64,000 bases of DNA from Ligustrum vulgare. Lineage: Eukaryota > Streptophyta > Magnoliopsida > Lamiales > Oleaceae. The notes under the pieces were generated by a model, which worked only from the letters and a program-made list of their open reading frames with translations, had not been told where the DNA came from and did not search any database. The position numbers and the translations under genes are program-made. Each line of letters begins with the position of its first letter. Position 1 is the first letter of the stretch. Positions 44,518 through 56,697 of this stretch are shown here, one piece after another. The stretch covers positions 40,656,497 to 40,720,496 of the forward strand of contig OY743176.1 in assembly GCA_963555705.1 (NCBI GenBank), read 5' to 3'.

Positions 44518-45420
44518 TCTTTCAGAAAGCAATGACAAAAATATTTGATCCATTATTGGATACAACGTTGGTTTACATTGATGACATCTTATTATTTTCC
44601 GAGGATGAATAGTCTCATGCCAACCTGCTGTCTAAGTTCACAAATCTTGTCAAGTATTATGGTATTATGCTCTCCCAAAAGAAAATGGTGATTGGTGTTA
44701 ATGAAGTAGATTTCTTAGGGATGCATATTAAAGATGGTCAGTATTCACTCCAGCCCCATGTTGGCAAAGAACTTCGTAAATTTCCAGATGAAAATTTTTC
44801 AAAAAAGGAAGTTCAACAATTCCTTGGAGTTGTTAATTATATGGCGGACTTCATTGATCATCTTTCATACATAATCAAACCATTGCAGCTTATGCTCAAG
44901 TTTATTGACTTCTATCGTTAAAAACTCTACAGTTAAACGTGCTTGGCTTAGAGAAATTCTATAATGGGTGACCTCCTGGGAAGTTTTCTCGGGGAGCATG
45001 ACAGTGAGGACAAAGCATATAATATATGCCCTACAACGAGTCCTTCAGACAAATGCAAGTGATTGTTTTTGGGAAGCTGTCTTGCCTGAAGAAAAAGATG
45101 GAAAAAGACGAATATGTGGATACAAAAGTGGATAATTCACTGAACCAGAAAAGCACTATCATTTCACTGTCAAAGAAATCCTAGCAGTCAAAAGAGGAAT
45201 AGAAAAATTTCGGTTTCATCTCATTGGACACAAGTTTCTAGTGGAAATGCACATGTCAGCTTTTCCAAAAATGCTCGCCTTTAAAAGGAAGCAAATCCCA
45301 AACTCACAACCACTCAGATGGGCAGAATGGTTCTCAAACTTTGAATTTGATGTCAAGCATATCAAAGGAAAACACAACTTGCTACCAGATCTCCTTTCCA
45401 GACCAAAAACTTCTCTCATA
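44518..45420 (+). pseudogene. Caulimovirid reverse transcriptase (C-terminal half) and RNase H, copy 2
   Basis: VYIDDILLFS, the polymerase catalytic motif, lies at about 44565-44600. A stop follows at 44608. The frame resumes at 44667 (VDFLGMHI, QQFLGVVNYMADFIDHL). After a Cassandra-like insert, RNase H text (EEKDGKRRICGYKS, HLIGHKFLVEM, KHIKGKHNLLPDLLSRP) runs to about 45410. The stop at 45135 and the insert inactivate it. Confidence 0.8.
44917..45020 (+). repeat. Cassandra/5S-like fragment inside copy 2
   Basis: ACTCTACAGTTAAACGTGCT and GGGTGACCTCCTGGGAAGTT follow the 5S-like core of the Cassandra LTR. The fragment lies between the RT connection and RNase H, at the same place as in copy 1 (about 21917-22017). 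Confidence 0.7.
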
Positions 45421-46620
45421 CTTCCTCCAATCATTCCAGTCATCTATATGATGGAAACAAAAATGAGTGCAAATCAGTTCCCTTTCAACGACTCTTCCCC
45501 TTTCCTCTTGAACTCTATGAACTCATAATATCCAAAACCCTCAAACACAGATCCAAAGAGCTCATGTTCAAATACCAATCCATTGTCATACGAAAAATCG
45601 GAATTAAAACACTTGATGGTCTCGGATTTCAACCAGATTACCCTTTTCTCACACTTTTTTGTTTTGATCCCAGACACTTGAAAATAAGGTTTTCAAAAGA
45701 AACTCTTTGCTTCCTATGGTACCTTTTGGAAAATTGTCAAATTGGAATATCATTCAACGTTCAAAGTGCACTTGAGCCTTTTTGTCAGATGCAATTAGAC
45801 TTTCCTTTTAGGGCACAAGACCATTATGCAAAAAGGTTTTTTTTAATGGTTCCATCCAATTCCATATTGGATAAAAATGTTCAAAGCCTTTTCTTTAAAA
45901 TTTAAAGATCTCATAATTTCTGCACGTAATGTGTATGTGATCTTGATTTTTCAAAGACAAGGTTATTTCACTGAATCACAAGTCTACACTCATTTCAGCA
46001 ATGCCAAGGAGTATGCAATTCAGCTGTTCAACATGCACAAAGATTGGGAACATTTTTCAAAGGCGCATGGAAGAAATAAATAAATCAATTCCACCTCAAA
46101 TCTGGCCAGATTATTCAGATGATGCTCCAATAGAATACACTCAAAGAATTCAACATGATGTTCAAGTGTATCAAGATACTCATCTGTAAAGATATCTCAG
46201 TTCATATGCTACATATTATGATTATGCATTTGATCAACAATATGGACAACTATAGCAAGGAAGGCCCACACAAAGCCTTGGTGAGACATCAAGATTCTCA
46301 GAGAAAACCCAGAAGGATGCCGGCTTAGGAAAAAACAAATGGAAATCACGAACAAATTGCTTAACAGCTTGCACTACAGTATAAGAAAGGAAAAAACATT
46401 TGCTGATGGAAAAATTGGTCCCCGTGATGTCAGACTCTCATATAAACAACTTTTACAGAATGAAACAGGAAAATGAAAAGCAGCGGAATCAAGTAAGTCT
46501 AACCAAGAACCAAGCCAAATTAACTATCAAGACAGTCTTTTCCAAGACTCACAAGATCCATGGACTCAAATGATCCCTAAATTAGTTATTGATTCTGAAA
46601 CACTGAAATTTGTGAAAAGA
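45420..46620 (+). pseudogene. Caulimovirid C-terminal ORF, copy 2, function unknown
   Basis: Frames 45241-45528, 45564-45905, 45877-46083 and 46001-46189 read on from RNase H. Readable parts include FCFDPRHLKIRFSKETLCF and VQSALEPFCQMQLDFPFRA. No catalytic motif is seen. It is collinear with 20292-21440 of copy 1. Frameshifts fall near 45530, 45900 and 46085. Confidence 0.55.
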
Positions 46621-46789
46621 ATAAAATAAATTGACCAAGAAAGACAAAATCATCATAACCATAATACTGCATGGCTAAATCAACATGACTATCCCTAACG
46701 CCAGAAGATTCGAATGAAGAAGATCCCATGAACCTTGATGAACTATGACAAGACAACGTCTGCTTTCTGCATCTAATTTATTAAAAGTT

Positions 46790-47030
46790 TCACTTTATTA
46801 AAGTAGGAATCTTTCTTTTTAAAGTTGGTTGTTTGTTTGTCTAAAAGTCGGTTGTATTATTATAAGGAATCTTTCTTCTTAAAAGAAATATTAGGTCGAG
46901 TCAAAAGTTTGTACTGTGTTTGTAAAATAATGCCATGTGTCCACTATGTCAGATACGCGTGAGTCTCGTGTGTCATTGTGATGCTTTTCTCCCTCTATAA
47001 AGGGGAGCTTCTTCTCTTTGTAAGTAATCG
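46790..47030 (+). promoter_or_regulatory. Caulimovirid promoter with TATA box, copy 2
   Basis: TATAAA at 46996-47001 sits in CTCTATAAAGGGGAGC, as expected of a pararetroviral full-length RNA promoter. Upstream, GGAATCTTTCTT is repeated (46806 and 46863). The TATA box is intact here but mutated in copy 1. Confidence 0.6.
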
Positions 47031-47094
47031 AAAATTCAGCAATAATACTAAGTGTGTTTGATCAAACACACTTAGTATTATTGTCGAATTTTCG
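47029..47094. repeat. 66-bp near-perfect palindrome at the virus end
   Basis: Two 33-bp arms meet at TGATCA (47059-47064), with only two mismatched positions. The left arm is viral leader (also present in copy 1 near 19840-19870). The right arm is the same sequence inverted. Confidence 0.85.
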
Positions 47095-47099
47095 ATATT

Positions 47100-47543
47100 A
47101 TTGCATGGAAGTAATAGTGAGATCCAGCCATCAGATAAAATGTATTAAGGTGAAATTGTGGGACCCAGCCATTAGTCCAACAAAAAAAAAAGAAAGAAAG
47201 AAAAAATGAACAGAAGTTTTCAAAGAATAGAAGAAATCTCCTAAATGTATTTCTATTTACCATCAAAGAATATTACATTTCTTAGCTATTAGGGAAAAAA
47301 ATATTTATATTTAAAAGTTATACTAGAATTTGTAAAAAGAATAGAAGTTTTCATTGTTTCCATACTTAATAAAAATATATATTTTTAATATATTGCTCTA
47401 ATTATTTTACAACAATCCGCGAATGTGTGACTCGTGAATCTCGCAGTTCACATCTTATTAACCCATGAACCGTTCATTTGGGTCACAGGTTCGCCTACTC
47501 TCACGGGTCGATTCGAGTCAATTTTCACCGGTGACCACCTCTA
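47100..47543 (-). mobile_element. hAT-like end fragment
   Basis: GTGGGACCCAGCCATTAGTC (47159-47178) matches 16585-16680 in reverse. The fragment ends in GC-richer sequence and CCACCTCTA at 47543, an inverted counterpart of TAGAGGTG at 16107. Confidence 0.4.
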
Positions 47544-47642
47544 ACTAAGTACAACAATTGCTTCATCTTGATACCACCCAGTAGATTTCTCAATTTTCTC
47601 TCTTTCCACATATTACCAGATTTTCATTTCATTATTTCAATC

Positions 47643-50072
47643 TGTAACGACCCGAGTTTTAAGCACCCGGAACACCACGTCATCCTTTCAAATTGGTTTC
47701 AAGAATAATGATTTTGCGGAAAATAATTAAAATTCAATCGCATTATTTTGTAAAAACTAACTCCAACTATCAATACTTCACTTTTGAAATAAAAATTGAG
47801 CTGAAGTAATTTAAAAACTATGTTTTGTTTAAAAACTCAATTGATATTCAAACATTCAAAAACAACGTGGAAAATAACAAGGAAATTTGAAATCTCAAAA
47901 TTGAACGTGTTTATTCAATTATCTCAAAATATATTTTATAATTCTTCAATAGCCACCATCGCGCGCTCCGTTGCCAACTCCGAAATCTGAAAATTTGTAA
48001 GTTTAAAGAAATGGTGAGTATTTTATAAAAATACTCAGTAGGCTCAGCGCAAGATTAAATAAACTATATCATAAATAACACACATAATCATGCAATTTAA
48101 GTTCTAAATTCTCATAACATCATGCTTAAACAAGCAAGTAATTCTCATACCTGGAGGTAAGTAAACATCATGTCCGAAGACAAGTAATCTCATGCTCAAA
48201 AGCAAGTAACATCATGTTTGAAGACAAGTAATCTCATCCTTGAAAGCAAGTAACATATTGTCCGAAGACAAGTAATTCTCGTAAACCACATAATAACATA
48301 TAGGAATTTACAATAGTAAGTTACTTAATATTGCGCAATTTAAATAAAAGGTTTTTGAAATATGAACTTATCTTGAAAGTATTCTCAACTTTGTTGAGCT
48401 GGAAAACGTCAATCTTCTAAACGTCTCGTCTAGCCAATATATACATATTTCTTAAACTAGTATTTTGGAATTTAAAGTTTTTAAAAGAAGAATAAATGCT
48501 TAGGGTTTAAATTGGGAATTAAACATAGTTGAGATTTTAAAAGAGTTGAGACCAAAATAAATGATTTTGAAAATCATTGGACTGACTCATATGTTTTAAA
48601 TATCTTGGGGACTAACTAATATATTTTCAAAAGTGCAAGGCTGAATCAAAGTATTTTAAAACCAAAAGACCGAAATAATATTTTTAAAACTAAAGGGGCT
48701 GATATAAAATATTTTAAAACTTGGGACTGAGATAAGTGGGTTTTGAAACTTCGGGGACCGAACTAAAATTCTTTATAAAATTGGAGGGCTAAAGGGAAAT
48801 TTTGTAAAAATCAAAATGTTATATTAAAATAAAAATTTATTCTCTCTGATTTAACAAACCAATCAGAGACAGAGAAGAGAGGGTGCGACGGCAATCGCCC
48901 CTCGTTCGGCACCACTGCTGGCAAAACGCCCCTGTCGAGTGGTGGCGACAGGGTAGCAGTGGGGTGGTGGCTGGAGGAAGATTTTTGGGTGGAATTTTGT
49001 ACGAAATCGAGGCTTTGAGAGTCGGGATTGGAGTTGCGACTCCGAAAATAAATCTGGTGTATATCCGGCCATTTTTGGGAGTCGAGGTTCCGGCAAAATA
49101 CTCCGATCAAGGTAGGTAGGTATCTTGGGTCAACCTAATTCTTGGTTTTGAGTTTTAAATTTGGCTTGGGCAGTGTAGCAATTTCGACTATGGAGGTGGA
49201 GTTGCTCGACTGTAGTAGTGGTTTTGGTGAAAATTGTTTGGTTCGGTGATTGTGAATTTCGATAGGGGTCGTCAACAGTCTCGGTGTGGTTAGCTGTGGT
49301 GAAACAAAATCTTCTAGGGGTTGATTGGGCTATGAAAGTGGTGACGGTGATTCTTGTGGTGGCGTTGCGGTGGTTGGGTTCGATAACGGAGGCTCGTGGT
49401 GGTGATGATGGTTCTTGGGCATTTGATGTGGTTGGATAAAATTCAGTCAGCAGTGTCCATAGGTTTGGTTTGATGCCGATGATGGGGGTCGACAATGGAG
49501 GTTGGCTGTCGTTTTGGTTGAGACAAAAAACATAATTAGAGAAATTGAACTTTGAAAAGTCGTGATTTTGTTTCGTGAATTTGACTGAGGGAATATGTGT
49601 GTTAATAGATTAGTACGAGAGAGGTGTTATAGTTAGAATAGAATTTTGAATATGAAAACGTTTTATTTAGAATATGGTTGTGAAAACTTAGAATACAAGA
49701 AATCGAGTGCGAACAGAATATCTTTAAAAAATAATTATACTTGGGTTTAAAAAATAGATTTGGATAATATTAAAATTGAATTTTAAAAATAATTCGAATT
49801 TAAAATAAATAATAATTTTGAGGCTTAAATAAATTTGGATTCAAAATAATTTGAATTTTCATAATTAAAGTCTGGAGTCATACAATATTTAAAAATATAA
49901 AATTGGACTAGGAATAAAATTGGATTCAAATTATATTTTATTGGATCGAAATAATCAAACGAATACGCTTTAATTTAAATAAATAGGTGAAATTATAGAG
50001 ATACGATTTTTAAGAATTAAATAAATATTTATTATATAATGAATTGAAATTGAAAAAATCATGGTCGCTGCA
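47643..50072 (-). mobile_element. Solo LTR related to the gene-carrying element
   Basis: It runs TGTAACGACCCGAG...GGTCGCTGCA with the 5-bp duplication CAATC at 47638-47642 and 50073-50077. On the minus strand its last ~450 bp follow the end of the 35201 LTR, including CTACTGAGTATTT, AAATACTCACC and CAGATTTCGGAG. It is 2430 bp. No internal region or second LTR is present, so it arose by LTR-LTR recombination. Short ORFs inside are not regarded as genes. Confidence 0.8.
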
Positions 50073-50077
50073 CAATC

Positions 50078-50705
50078 ACAAAAAGATTCACTTCGTTTCA
50101 TTCCTTCACTCCCCTTTCATTTGTTTTCCAGTCAAATTATCGGCGGTATTTCTTGTAAGCATCAAATGGTCTCATTTTTTACATTTTTTTTTATTCATTC
50201 CTGTGCCTGCGTCTATATATTTGTGCTTGGTTTCTGATGTACTGTTCAGTAATTATTTGTTGGTGATTCTGGATGGAGAATATATTCTGGGTTTTGTAGA
50301 TCATGCCCAGATCTTGTTAGTTCCTGATTTAGCTGAATAATTTGGGAATATTTGAATGGGAAGGAGAGGAAAGGAAAGCCGAGGTGAGTTTAAATTTTTT
50401 TTTTTTTAAGTTAATTTGTAGAATCTCATCTTTTATTTACTGGAAAGTTTAGGTATTTATTGAAAAAGTCTTGGTGATTTTGCTTAAGGTGCATTCAGTT
50501 TATTTTTTCTTAATCCTTTTCCTTTACAGATATCATTCCCTATTGGTCTGTACAAGTGGAAAAGATAGTAGTTACTAATTAACTGCTTGTGGTTCGAATT
50601 GTATTGATGGTAGAATTGCCTCATGTTGTGCACATTCTTCGCAGTTGATGATGTGTTTTCTATTGTGTTCTAGTATTTTCATTGGGATTGTGATTTGTAG
50701 TTTTA
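50078..50705 (+). other. Likely 5' leader of the PP2A B' pseudogene
   Basis: A CT-rich start (50085-50125) and GCCGAGGTGAGT at about 50380-50391, a good donor site, suggest a leader exon and leader intron before the coding start at 50706 or 50709. No promoter was identified; the solo LTR ends directly upstream. Confidence 0.35.
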
Positions 50706-53700
50706 ATGATGATTAAAAATATACTCAATAAGCTCCCACGGAAACAAGGCAAGTTTGTAGAAAATCGTGATGGAAGATCCTCTACTTTCTCTTCAAATGT
50801 TTCCGCTACTTCAAGAAACAATAATACCACAGGTTCCCGATCAGGCAATTCAAATGTTGGATCTCATTCTGGGATCAATTCAACTTTGAAAAATCATGGA
50901 AATAAACTTCCCGACGTGTAAAATACAAAGGTGAATGGGAATGCAGGGTTTTTACCATATGAATTGCTGCCAAGTTTTAAAGATGTCCCAAATGTGGAGA
51001 AGCAAAACTTGTTGATCAAAAAGCTGAATTTGTGTTGTGTAGTGTTTGACTTCACTGACCCAACAAAGAATTTGAAAGAAAAAGACATCAAACGGCAGAC
51101 CTTGGTGGATATCGTTGATTACATCACTTCCACAAATGGGAAATTCCCAGAAACTGTTATGAAAGAGATAGTGATGTATTCATAAATTTGTTCCGGACAG
51201 TTTCTTCACAGCCTCGTGAAAAGAAAGTCTTAGAAACTTTTGATTTGGAAGAAGATGAACCCTTGATGGACCCTGCATGGTCCCACTTGCAAATTGTCCA
51301 CGAATTGCTTCTCAGGTTTTTGGCTTCACCTGAGACTGATGCAAAGCTGGCTAAGCGGTATATAGATCACTCTTTTGTTCTAAGGTTATTAGATCTCTTT
51401 GATTCAGAAGACCCCAGAGAAAGGGAGTATCTGAAGACTGTTCTGCACCGTATATAGTGCACCGTCCATTCATTAGAAAAGCAATCAATAATATATTTTA
51501 CCGTTTTATTTTTGAAACAGAGAAGCATAACGGAATTGCAGAACTTTTAGAAATTTTGGGCAGTATTATAAATGGATTCGCTTTGCCATTGAAAGAAGAG
51601 CACAAACTTTTCCTTGTTAGGGTGCTTATTCCACTTCACAGACCAAAGTGCTTGCCCACGTACCATCAGCAGCTATCTTATTGCATCACGCAATTTGTGG
51701 AAAGGGACAGCAAACTTGCTGATACTGTCATAAGGGGCCTATTGAAATATTGGCCAATCACAAACAGTTCAAAGGAGGTTATGTTCTTAGGTGAACTGGA
51801 GGAAGTATTGGAAGCAACTCAGCCTCCAGAGTTCCAGCGATGTATGGTTCATTTGTTCCGCCAGATCCGCCATTGCCTGAGCAGTTCACATTTTCAGGTT
51901 GGCTATGCTCCAACAATATCCCCCTACTCCTTTTTTCTCATCCAAGTTCTTGAATTTGAACGATTTTCGGGTTTAATATGAGGACGTTTTATAATACATC
52001 CTGTTAAATTTCAGTTTTTCTGAATTCTCATGATTGATACTAATACACTGAAAATTTCTTTTTGATATCAAGTTTTTTTGGACCAGCCTTGTCCCCCTAA
52101 ACATTTGAATATTTTGAATTCCTGTCAGTCAGAGTATGTTTATTACCTAAGTTCGTCATTGCTAGTATTTCTGCCTGCTTACTTTGGTTCCTTAATCTTC
52201 AGTTTTGGGTTTTCCCTACAACTATATAAGAACTTGCCGTTTTGTGCCATTTCAAGTCCTTACTGAGCACACCAGCAACTGTGTAAAATATGTATAACAC
52301 AAACAAAGGAAGAAAATGAAATATTAAATGGAAGTGTAATGGTGAAAATAAGTTTTAGTCCTTGTTTGAGAAAACTTTGCTAAAAACTTTTCAACTAGTC
52401 AAACTTCAGTTTTAGTCACTCATTTTGTGGGACTCACAACTTTTATCAACTTTTTTATCACACTTTTCATAAACTTTTATCAAAACATGCTAAAATTTTG
52501 TTCAAACTTTTTTTTTTTTAATTGAAATATTTATTAATTTTTATTCATCGTACTTTTAAACGTTTAATGATGTATTTGGGTGGATTCTTTTGAGGTAAAA
52601 TATATGATTTAAAAGTTGTTTGGGAAAATGTTTGTGGTTGAAAAATGTTTTGGGGAAATGTATTGTTTATAAACTTGTTTATACCAAACGGTGGCAGATA
52701 TGTAAATGTTTGCTAGACAGTAGATTAGAATATTGCCCAAGGTCATCTAGGCATTTCGAAAACTTGTATAATGAAAGAAAAGAAAAAGAGAAGGCAGTTA
52801 TTAAGATGTATATACCAAGTTTTTGTATAGAAAATACCACCACTTAATCGAAGATTAAAATAATTCTTTGGTAATTTGAGTAATGCATTACTACTACTTT
52901 TCAAAAAGAGAGAAAAATATAGCCCTGGTTTGATTTCCATAATAATTAAGTTTTTGAGAAAATGTATTTTGGAATAGTATTTTTTTGAAGAATTTGTGGT
53001 TAAAAATTAAGAGAGAAAAATATATTAAATTATAATGGGGCTCGAACAAGGACATAATTCGTATTAATCTGTTATACATATATACCAACCGTATTAATGT
53101 AACATTTTTCAATGAGATACTCATTCACACCCAAGTATCTGTGTCCAAAGTCTAAACATTAGATTAGGAACCATTTTACTCTGAAATATGCTTCTCTTGG
53201 ATTCTCTTGCTCTGTTATATCAAAAACTTGTACAGGCTACGTGAGAAGGAAAAGCGAAATCATAGTTTTGCATTATATTTATGTGACTTGCTCTTTTTAA
53301 CCGTTTTAGGTTGATCGCTTGACAGGAAATGTAGAATTTAAAGAATAAAAATATGTGCTCCTCGTTTTAGATTCAAATTACAAAATCTTCCAGCCCTTTT
53401 TAGAGAAAAATTCTCCCGTGTGCGTGTGTTGTTATATGCATTTTCCATAAAATAAGTCTGTTTGTGTCTTTGCTGCTGGAGAAGATGTATCACTACCCGA
53501 TTGAGTTTAAAACTAAGGTTTGAGGTGGAAAAGGAAAATGAAAACAATTTCCATGGAATTCATTTTCCCATCCCCACCCAAAAGAATTTGAATTCCACAA
53601 AATCATGGAAAATAAGCCCTTTTTGAACTATCATGGAATTTTGGAAAATTTGCAATCAAACAACCAAAGTAGAAATTTGTCTAGAAAACATTTTCGTTTC

Positions 53701-54207
53701 CATCTTTTCAATGCCAATCAAACACGTATTCTATGCCTTGTGGAAGTTTGCATATAAAAAGCATTGGTAAATGAAATATATACTGTTGTATTACTAATCA
53801 ACCTCACTGTAGCTTTTGTGTGTATGAGGTAGTTCTTCCACGCTTACATGGTCTAGATCTTGTTTCTTCAGGTGGCAGAGAGGGCTTTATTTTTGTGGAA
53901 CAATGATCATATCGAGAATCTGATAAAACAAAACCGTAGAGTTATTTTGCCAATCATCTTCCCTGCCTTAAAGAAGAACGCAACAAACCACTGGAATCAG
54001 GCAGTGCAGAGCTTGACACTAAATGTTCAGAAGATCTTCTCTGATACTGATCCAGAGCTCTATGAGGAGTGTTTGCTTGAGTACCAAGAAGACGAAGCAC
54101 AAGAAGAAGAGATCAAAATAAAGCATGATGCCACTTGGAAGCGGTTAGGAGATATTGCTGCTGTGGAAGTTTCAAGTAACGAACAGTGCTCGTGCCTCAC
54201 AGGGTAA
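50706..54207 (+). pseudogene. PP2A B' (B56-type) regulatory subunit pseudogene
   Basis: B' subunits target protein phosphatase 2A to substrates. The first coding exon (50706-51897) begins MIKNILNKLPRKQGKF and continues with [20 protein letters not shown] and [15 protein letters not shown]. Later parts are [40 protein letters not shown] and [19 protein letters not shown] phase-0 intron (51898-53871, GT...AG) splits the family-typical HFQ|VAERAL site. The last exon (53872-54207) reads LFLWNNDHIENLI to a stop. Lesions: in-frame TAA at 50919, a frameshift at about 51180, and a deletion with frameshift at about 51455 that removes roughly five residues. The rest is well kept (about 500 codons, the family norm), so decay is recent or only partial products are made. 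Confidence 0.85.
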
Positions 54208-54726
54208 GCACTAACCCATTGTTTGGCAAGAAACTGTGGGGCCTTTGTTTGACCTATTACTGTCTTGGCTTGCTCATTGTAATGCTGACCAAGAATACAT
54301 AGTATGGGATTGGAGGTGGAACTGTGAAACTGGAATTTGATATTTTGCTCACTAGCTCTTATTCTTGTGCTTCTGTTTTTTGGCCCATCAACCAAACAGG
54401 GTGACAAGTTCTGCTTCCAACCAAGTTTGGGTTTTGAGACATGGTTGTACATATATAATTGGTGACAGCGGGAAAGTTGAAGGTTTGCATTGCACTGTTC
54501 CATTGAGGGAATATGGTGTACTGATCTTGGCCTTTCTTGTTAAATCATAGATAATATTGTTAAACTTAACATTTTTGCTGGATATTTTTTAACTTGATTT
54601 TTTTTTTTTTGTGTGTATTAATAGTTGAGCTGAATATCTTTCTTGTTAAAATTTTGTTTGATAAAAATCCAATGGGATAGAATTATCAAACCAAAAAAAA
54701 GAAAAGAAAAGAGTACATCTATTTTA

Positions 54727-54897
54727 GCCTTTGTTTGGTAACACTGTTTGATTTATAAATTGATTTTTTATGATTTTGAGGTAAAAAGTAGTGGTTGAAA
54801 ATTGGAATGAAAAATGGTGTGATTAAAAAGTAGTTTGAGAAATTGTATAGTTTATAAATTGATTTATAAATCAATTTATTTTGGTTGCCAAACGGAG
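54727..54897. mobile_element. Tourist-like MITE
   Basis: GCCTTTGTTTGGTAACA on the left and, reverse-complemented, GACTCCGTTTGGCAACCA on the right are imperfect inverted ends. TTA precedes the left end. The interior has GATTTATAAATTGAT words on both sides. Confidence 0.5.
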
Positions 54898-54989
54898 TCG
54901 ATTATTAAAATAAATGATGTTTCATTAAAACCTTGCAAGAAAAACTCAATGTAACAAAATCTAAACTATGGAAAAGAGTACAGTTATTT

Positions 54990-55749
54990 TCCCTGATGTT
55001 GATCAATGAAAATTATTTAGTTGACACATCCTAATCTCATGAACCAATTTATTGAATGTAAATGTTCGCAGTGCCTTTGTAAATAAATCCTTCTACATTA
55101 TCACTTGAGCGGTTGAAGCATTCATATCACCAGTCTTCTAAAGCTCATACGTATAAAAGAATTTGGTAGAGATGCTTTGTTCTGTCTCCTTTGATGATAT
55201 CTCCTTTGGGTTGTGCATTACCAACTACATTATATTCATACAATATTGTTGGATTATTTCTTGTTGAAGTTGATCCGCATGATGCTTGGATATGATAGGT
55301 CATGTTCCTCGATCATACACATTTTTGACTTGCCTCGTGGATTGCAATTTTTTCTGAATGATTTGAAGATGTTGTCAAGGTTTGATTCACCGATCTTACG
55401 ATATAGTTGTTTCACCACGTGTAAACACATATTCGGTTTGTCATTTATTTTAATGTGAATCAGAGAGATAACCTAGATCCGCATATCCCACTAACAAAGA
55501 TCCTAGTTTTTTATAATAAAATAATCTCATATCAATGATATTCTTTAGGTATCGAAAAATGTATTTAGCACAATTACAAGGAAGTTTAGAAAAAATAAAA
55601 AAACTATGTCAAGTCGAGTACAATTTACAAGATATGTTAATACTCCAATAATTTCAAGTCTTCACTGAGGACCCATTTTGATAAGTTGTGGGGGGATGAA
55701 GTTCGGACTTGGACAACACAATCGAAAACTTGTAAGTGAAAAATATTAG
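54990..55749 (-). pseudogene. Ty1/copia RT-RNase H fragment
   Basis: Minus-strand text reads VLTYLVNCTRLDI at about 55600-55640 and then degenerate RNase H. Near 55040-55090 it reads KDLFTKALRTFTFNKLVHEI, the usual copia RNase H end. Stops and frameshifts are frequent. The copia integrase fragment at 62405-62914 lies upstream on the same strand, so both are parts of one copia split by the gypsy element. Confidence 0.6.
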
Positions 55750-56015
55750 TGACGAGAATTAAGGGAGTCAAATAAGTCAACCCTCGTTAAGCGTGTTGCT
55801 GGGACCCATGACGAGATCCAAGGCCAAGGAAGTTCAAGAATTAATGGCGGGACTCATTCACAAAGTATGGAGTCGAGCCCAAATGGAAGACATCATCAAT
55901 TTCGACATCAAGTGCATGAATATTCATCATATTTTCTTATCATTTTAGCTTTCTCGGGGTTGATACAAAATTGTTATGGAAATTTTTGGTTCAAACACCA
56001 AAAGGGTTTGCATCA
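55750..56015 (+). repeat. 5' LTR with large internal deletion
   Basis: The first ~180 bp and last ~85 bp match the 3' LTR. About 560 bp between CATCAAGTGCATGAA and TATTCATCATATTTTC are missing, which removes the TATA region (TATAAATAGG at about 62016 in the 3' LTR). A degenerate tRNA-iMet primer site (TTAGTATTAGAG, 56017-56028) follows. Confidence 0.8.
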
Positions 56016-56088
56016 TTTAGTATTAGAGTTTGGCTCTAAAACTGGTAAATCTATCTTTACATTCTTGTTATTGTTGTTTTTATTGTTA

Positions 56089-56089
56089 A

Positions 56090-56125
<36 letters not shown>

Positions 56126-56130
56126 GTAAA
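56089..56130 (+). repeat. (AAT)n microsatellite
   Basis: About ten ATA/AAT units followed by imperfect AAATA repeats, within the gypsy 5' leader. Confidence 0.8.
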
Positions 56131-56697
56131 AATAAATAAATGAAAATAAAAATAAAAATTGAAAAATTTGTATGCCCATGAATATTTCTTGATTCTTACA
56201 TATTGGGTATTGTTGTTGTTATCACAATTGAGCTTGTTGAGGATGACATTTGAACAAGAACTCGTGTATCTATGCTACTCAAAGTGAGCCTACTTAGTGT
56301 TTGATAAAATTCCTCAAGGAGAACTTTCATTTTAATTTCAACTTTTCGAACACCAAATACATTCCTAGTTGATTAGCTGTTCTTTTTATCAAGTTTATTG
56401 TGATCATACTCTTGAAAACATTGCCACCTAAACTCAATTCTCATTTTTCTTGTATAATAGCAAGCAAAGAAATTATACTTGATATTGTGTTAATCTTTCC
56501 CTACTTCATTGTTTTGTTTGTGGAATTTCGCTTCACAAGAATTGCTTTCTCGATCTAGCTGATTACATTCTTTGGAGAGTTTAAGAAAAGTTGGAGTGGA
56601 AGAAGGCAAGAGTGGTGATCATTATAGGGTAAAAGCCTAAATTGAGTGAAAACATGAGTGAGACATCTTGTGAGGACACTTTCATACTTGCACACCA

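Larger units (their letters stand above)
44513..47064 (+). mobile_element. Endogenous caulimovirid copy 2, second part
   Basis: It continues exactly from 35200 (one CTCAC at the join) with the second half of reverse transcriptase, RNase H, the last ORF and the promoter/leader. It ends at the centre of a 66-bp palindrome. Confidence 0.8.

Noticed and set aside
19838..47064. Replication-competent endogenous virus
   Set aside because: Both copies have many stops and frameshifts, copy 1 lacks YIDD and the movement region, and both are interrupted by insertions.
48811..49110. ORFs on both strands at 48811-49495
   Set aside because: They lie inside the solo LTR in a GC-richer stretch where long open frames arise by chance, and no domain was recognised.
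50706..54207. Functional PP2A B' gene
   Set aside because: An in-frame stop, a frameshift and a small deletion with frameshift interrupt the first coding exon, and splicing cannot skip all of them without losing conserved sequence.
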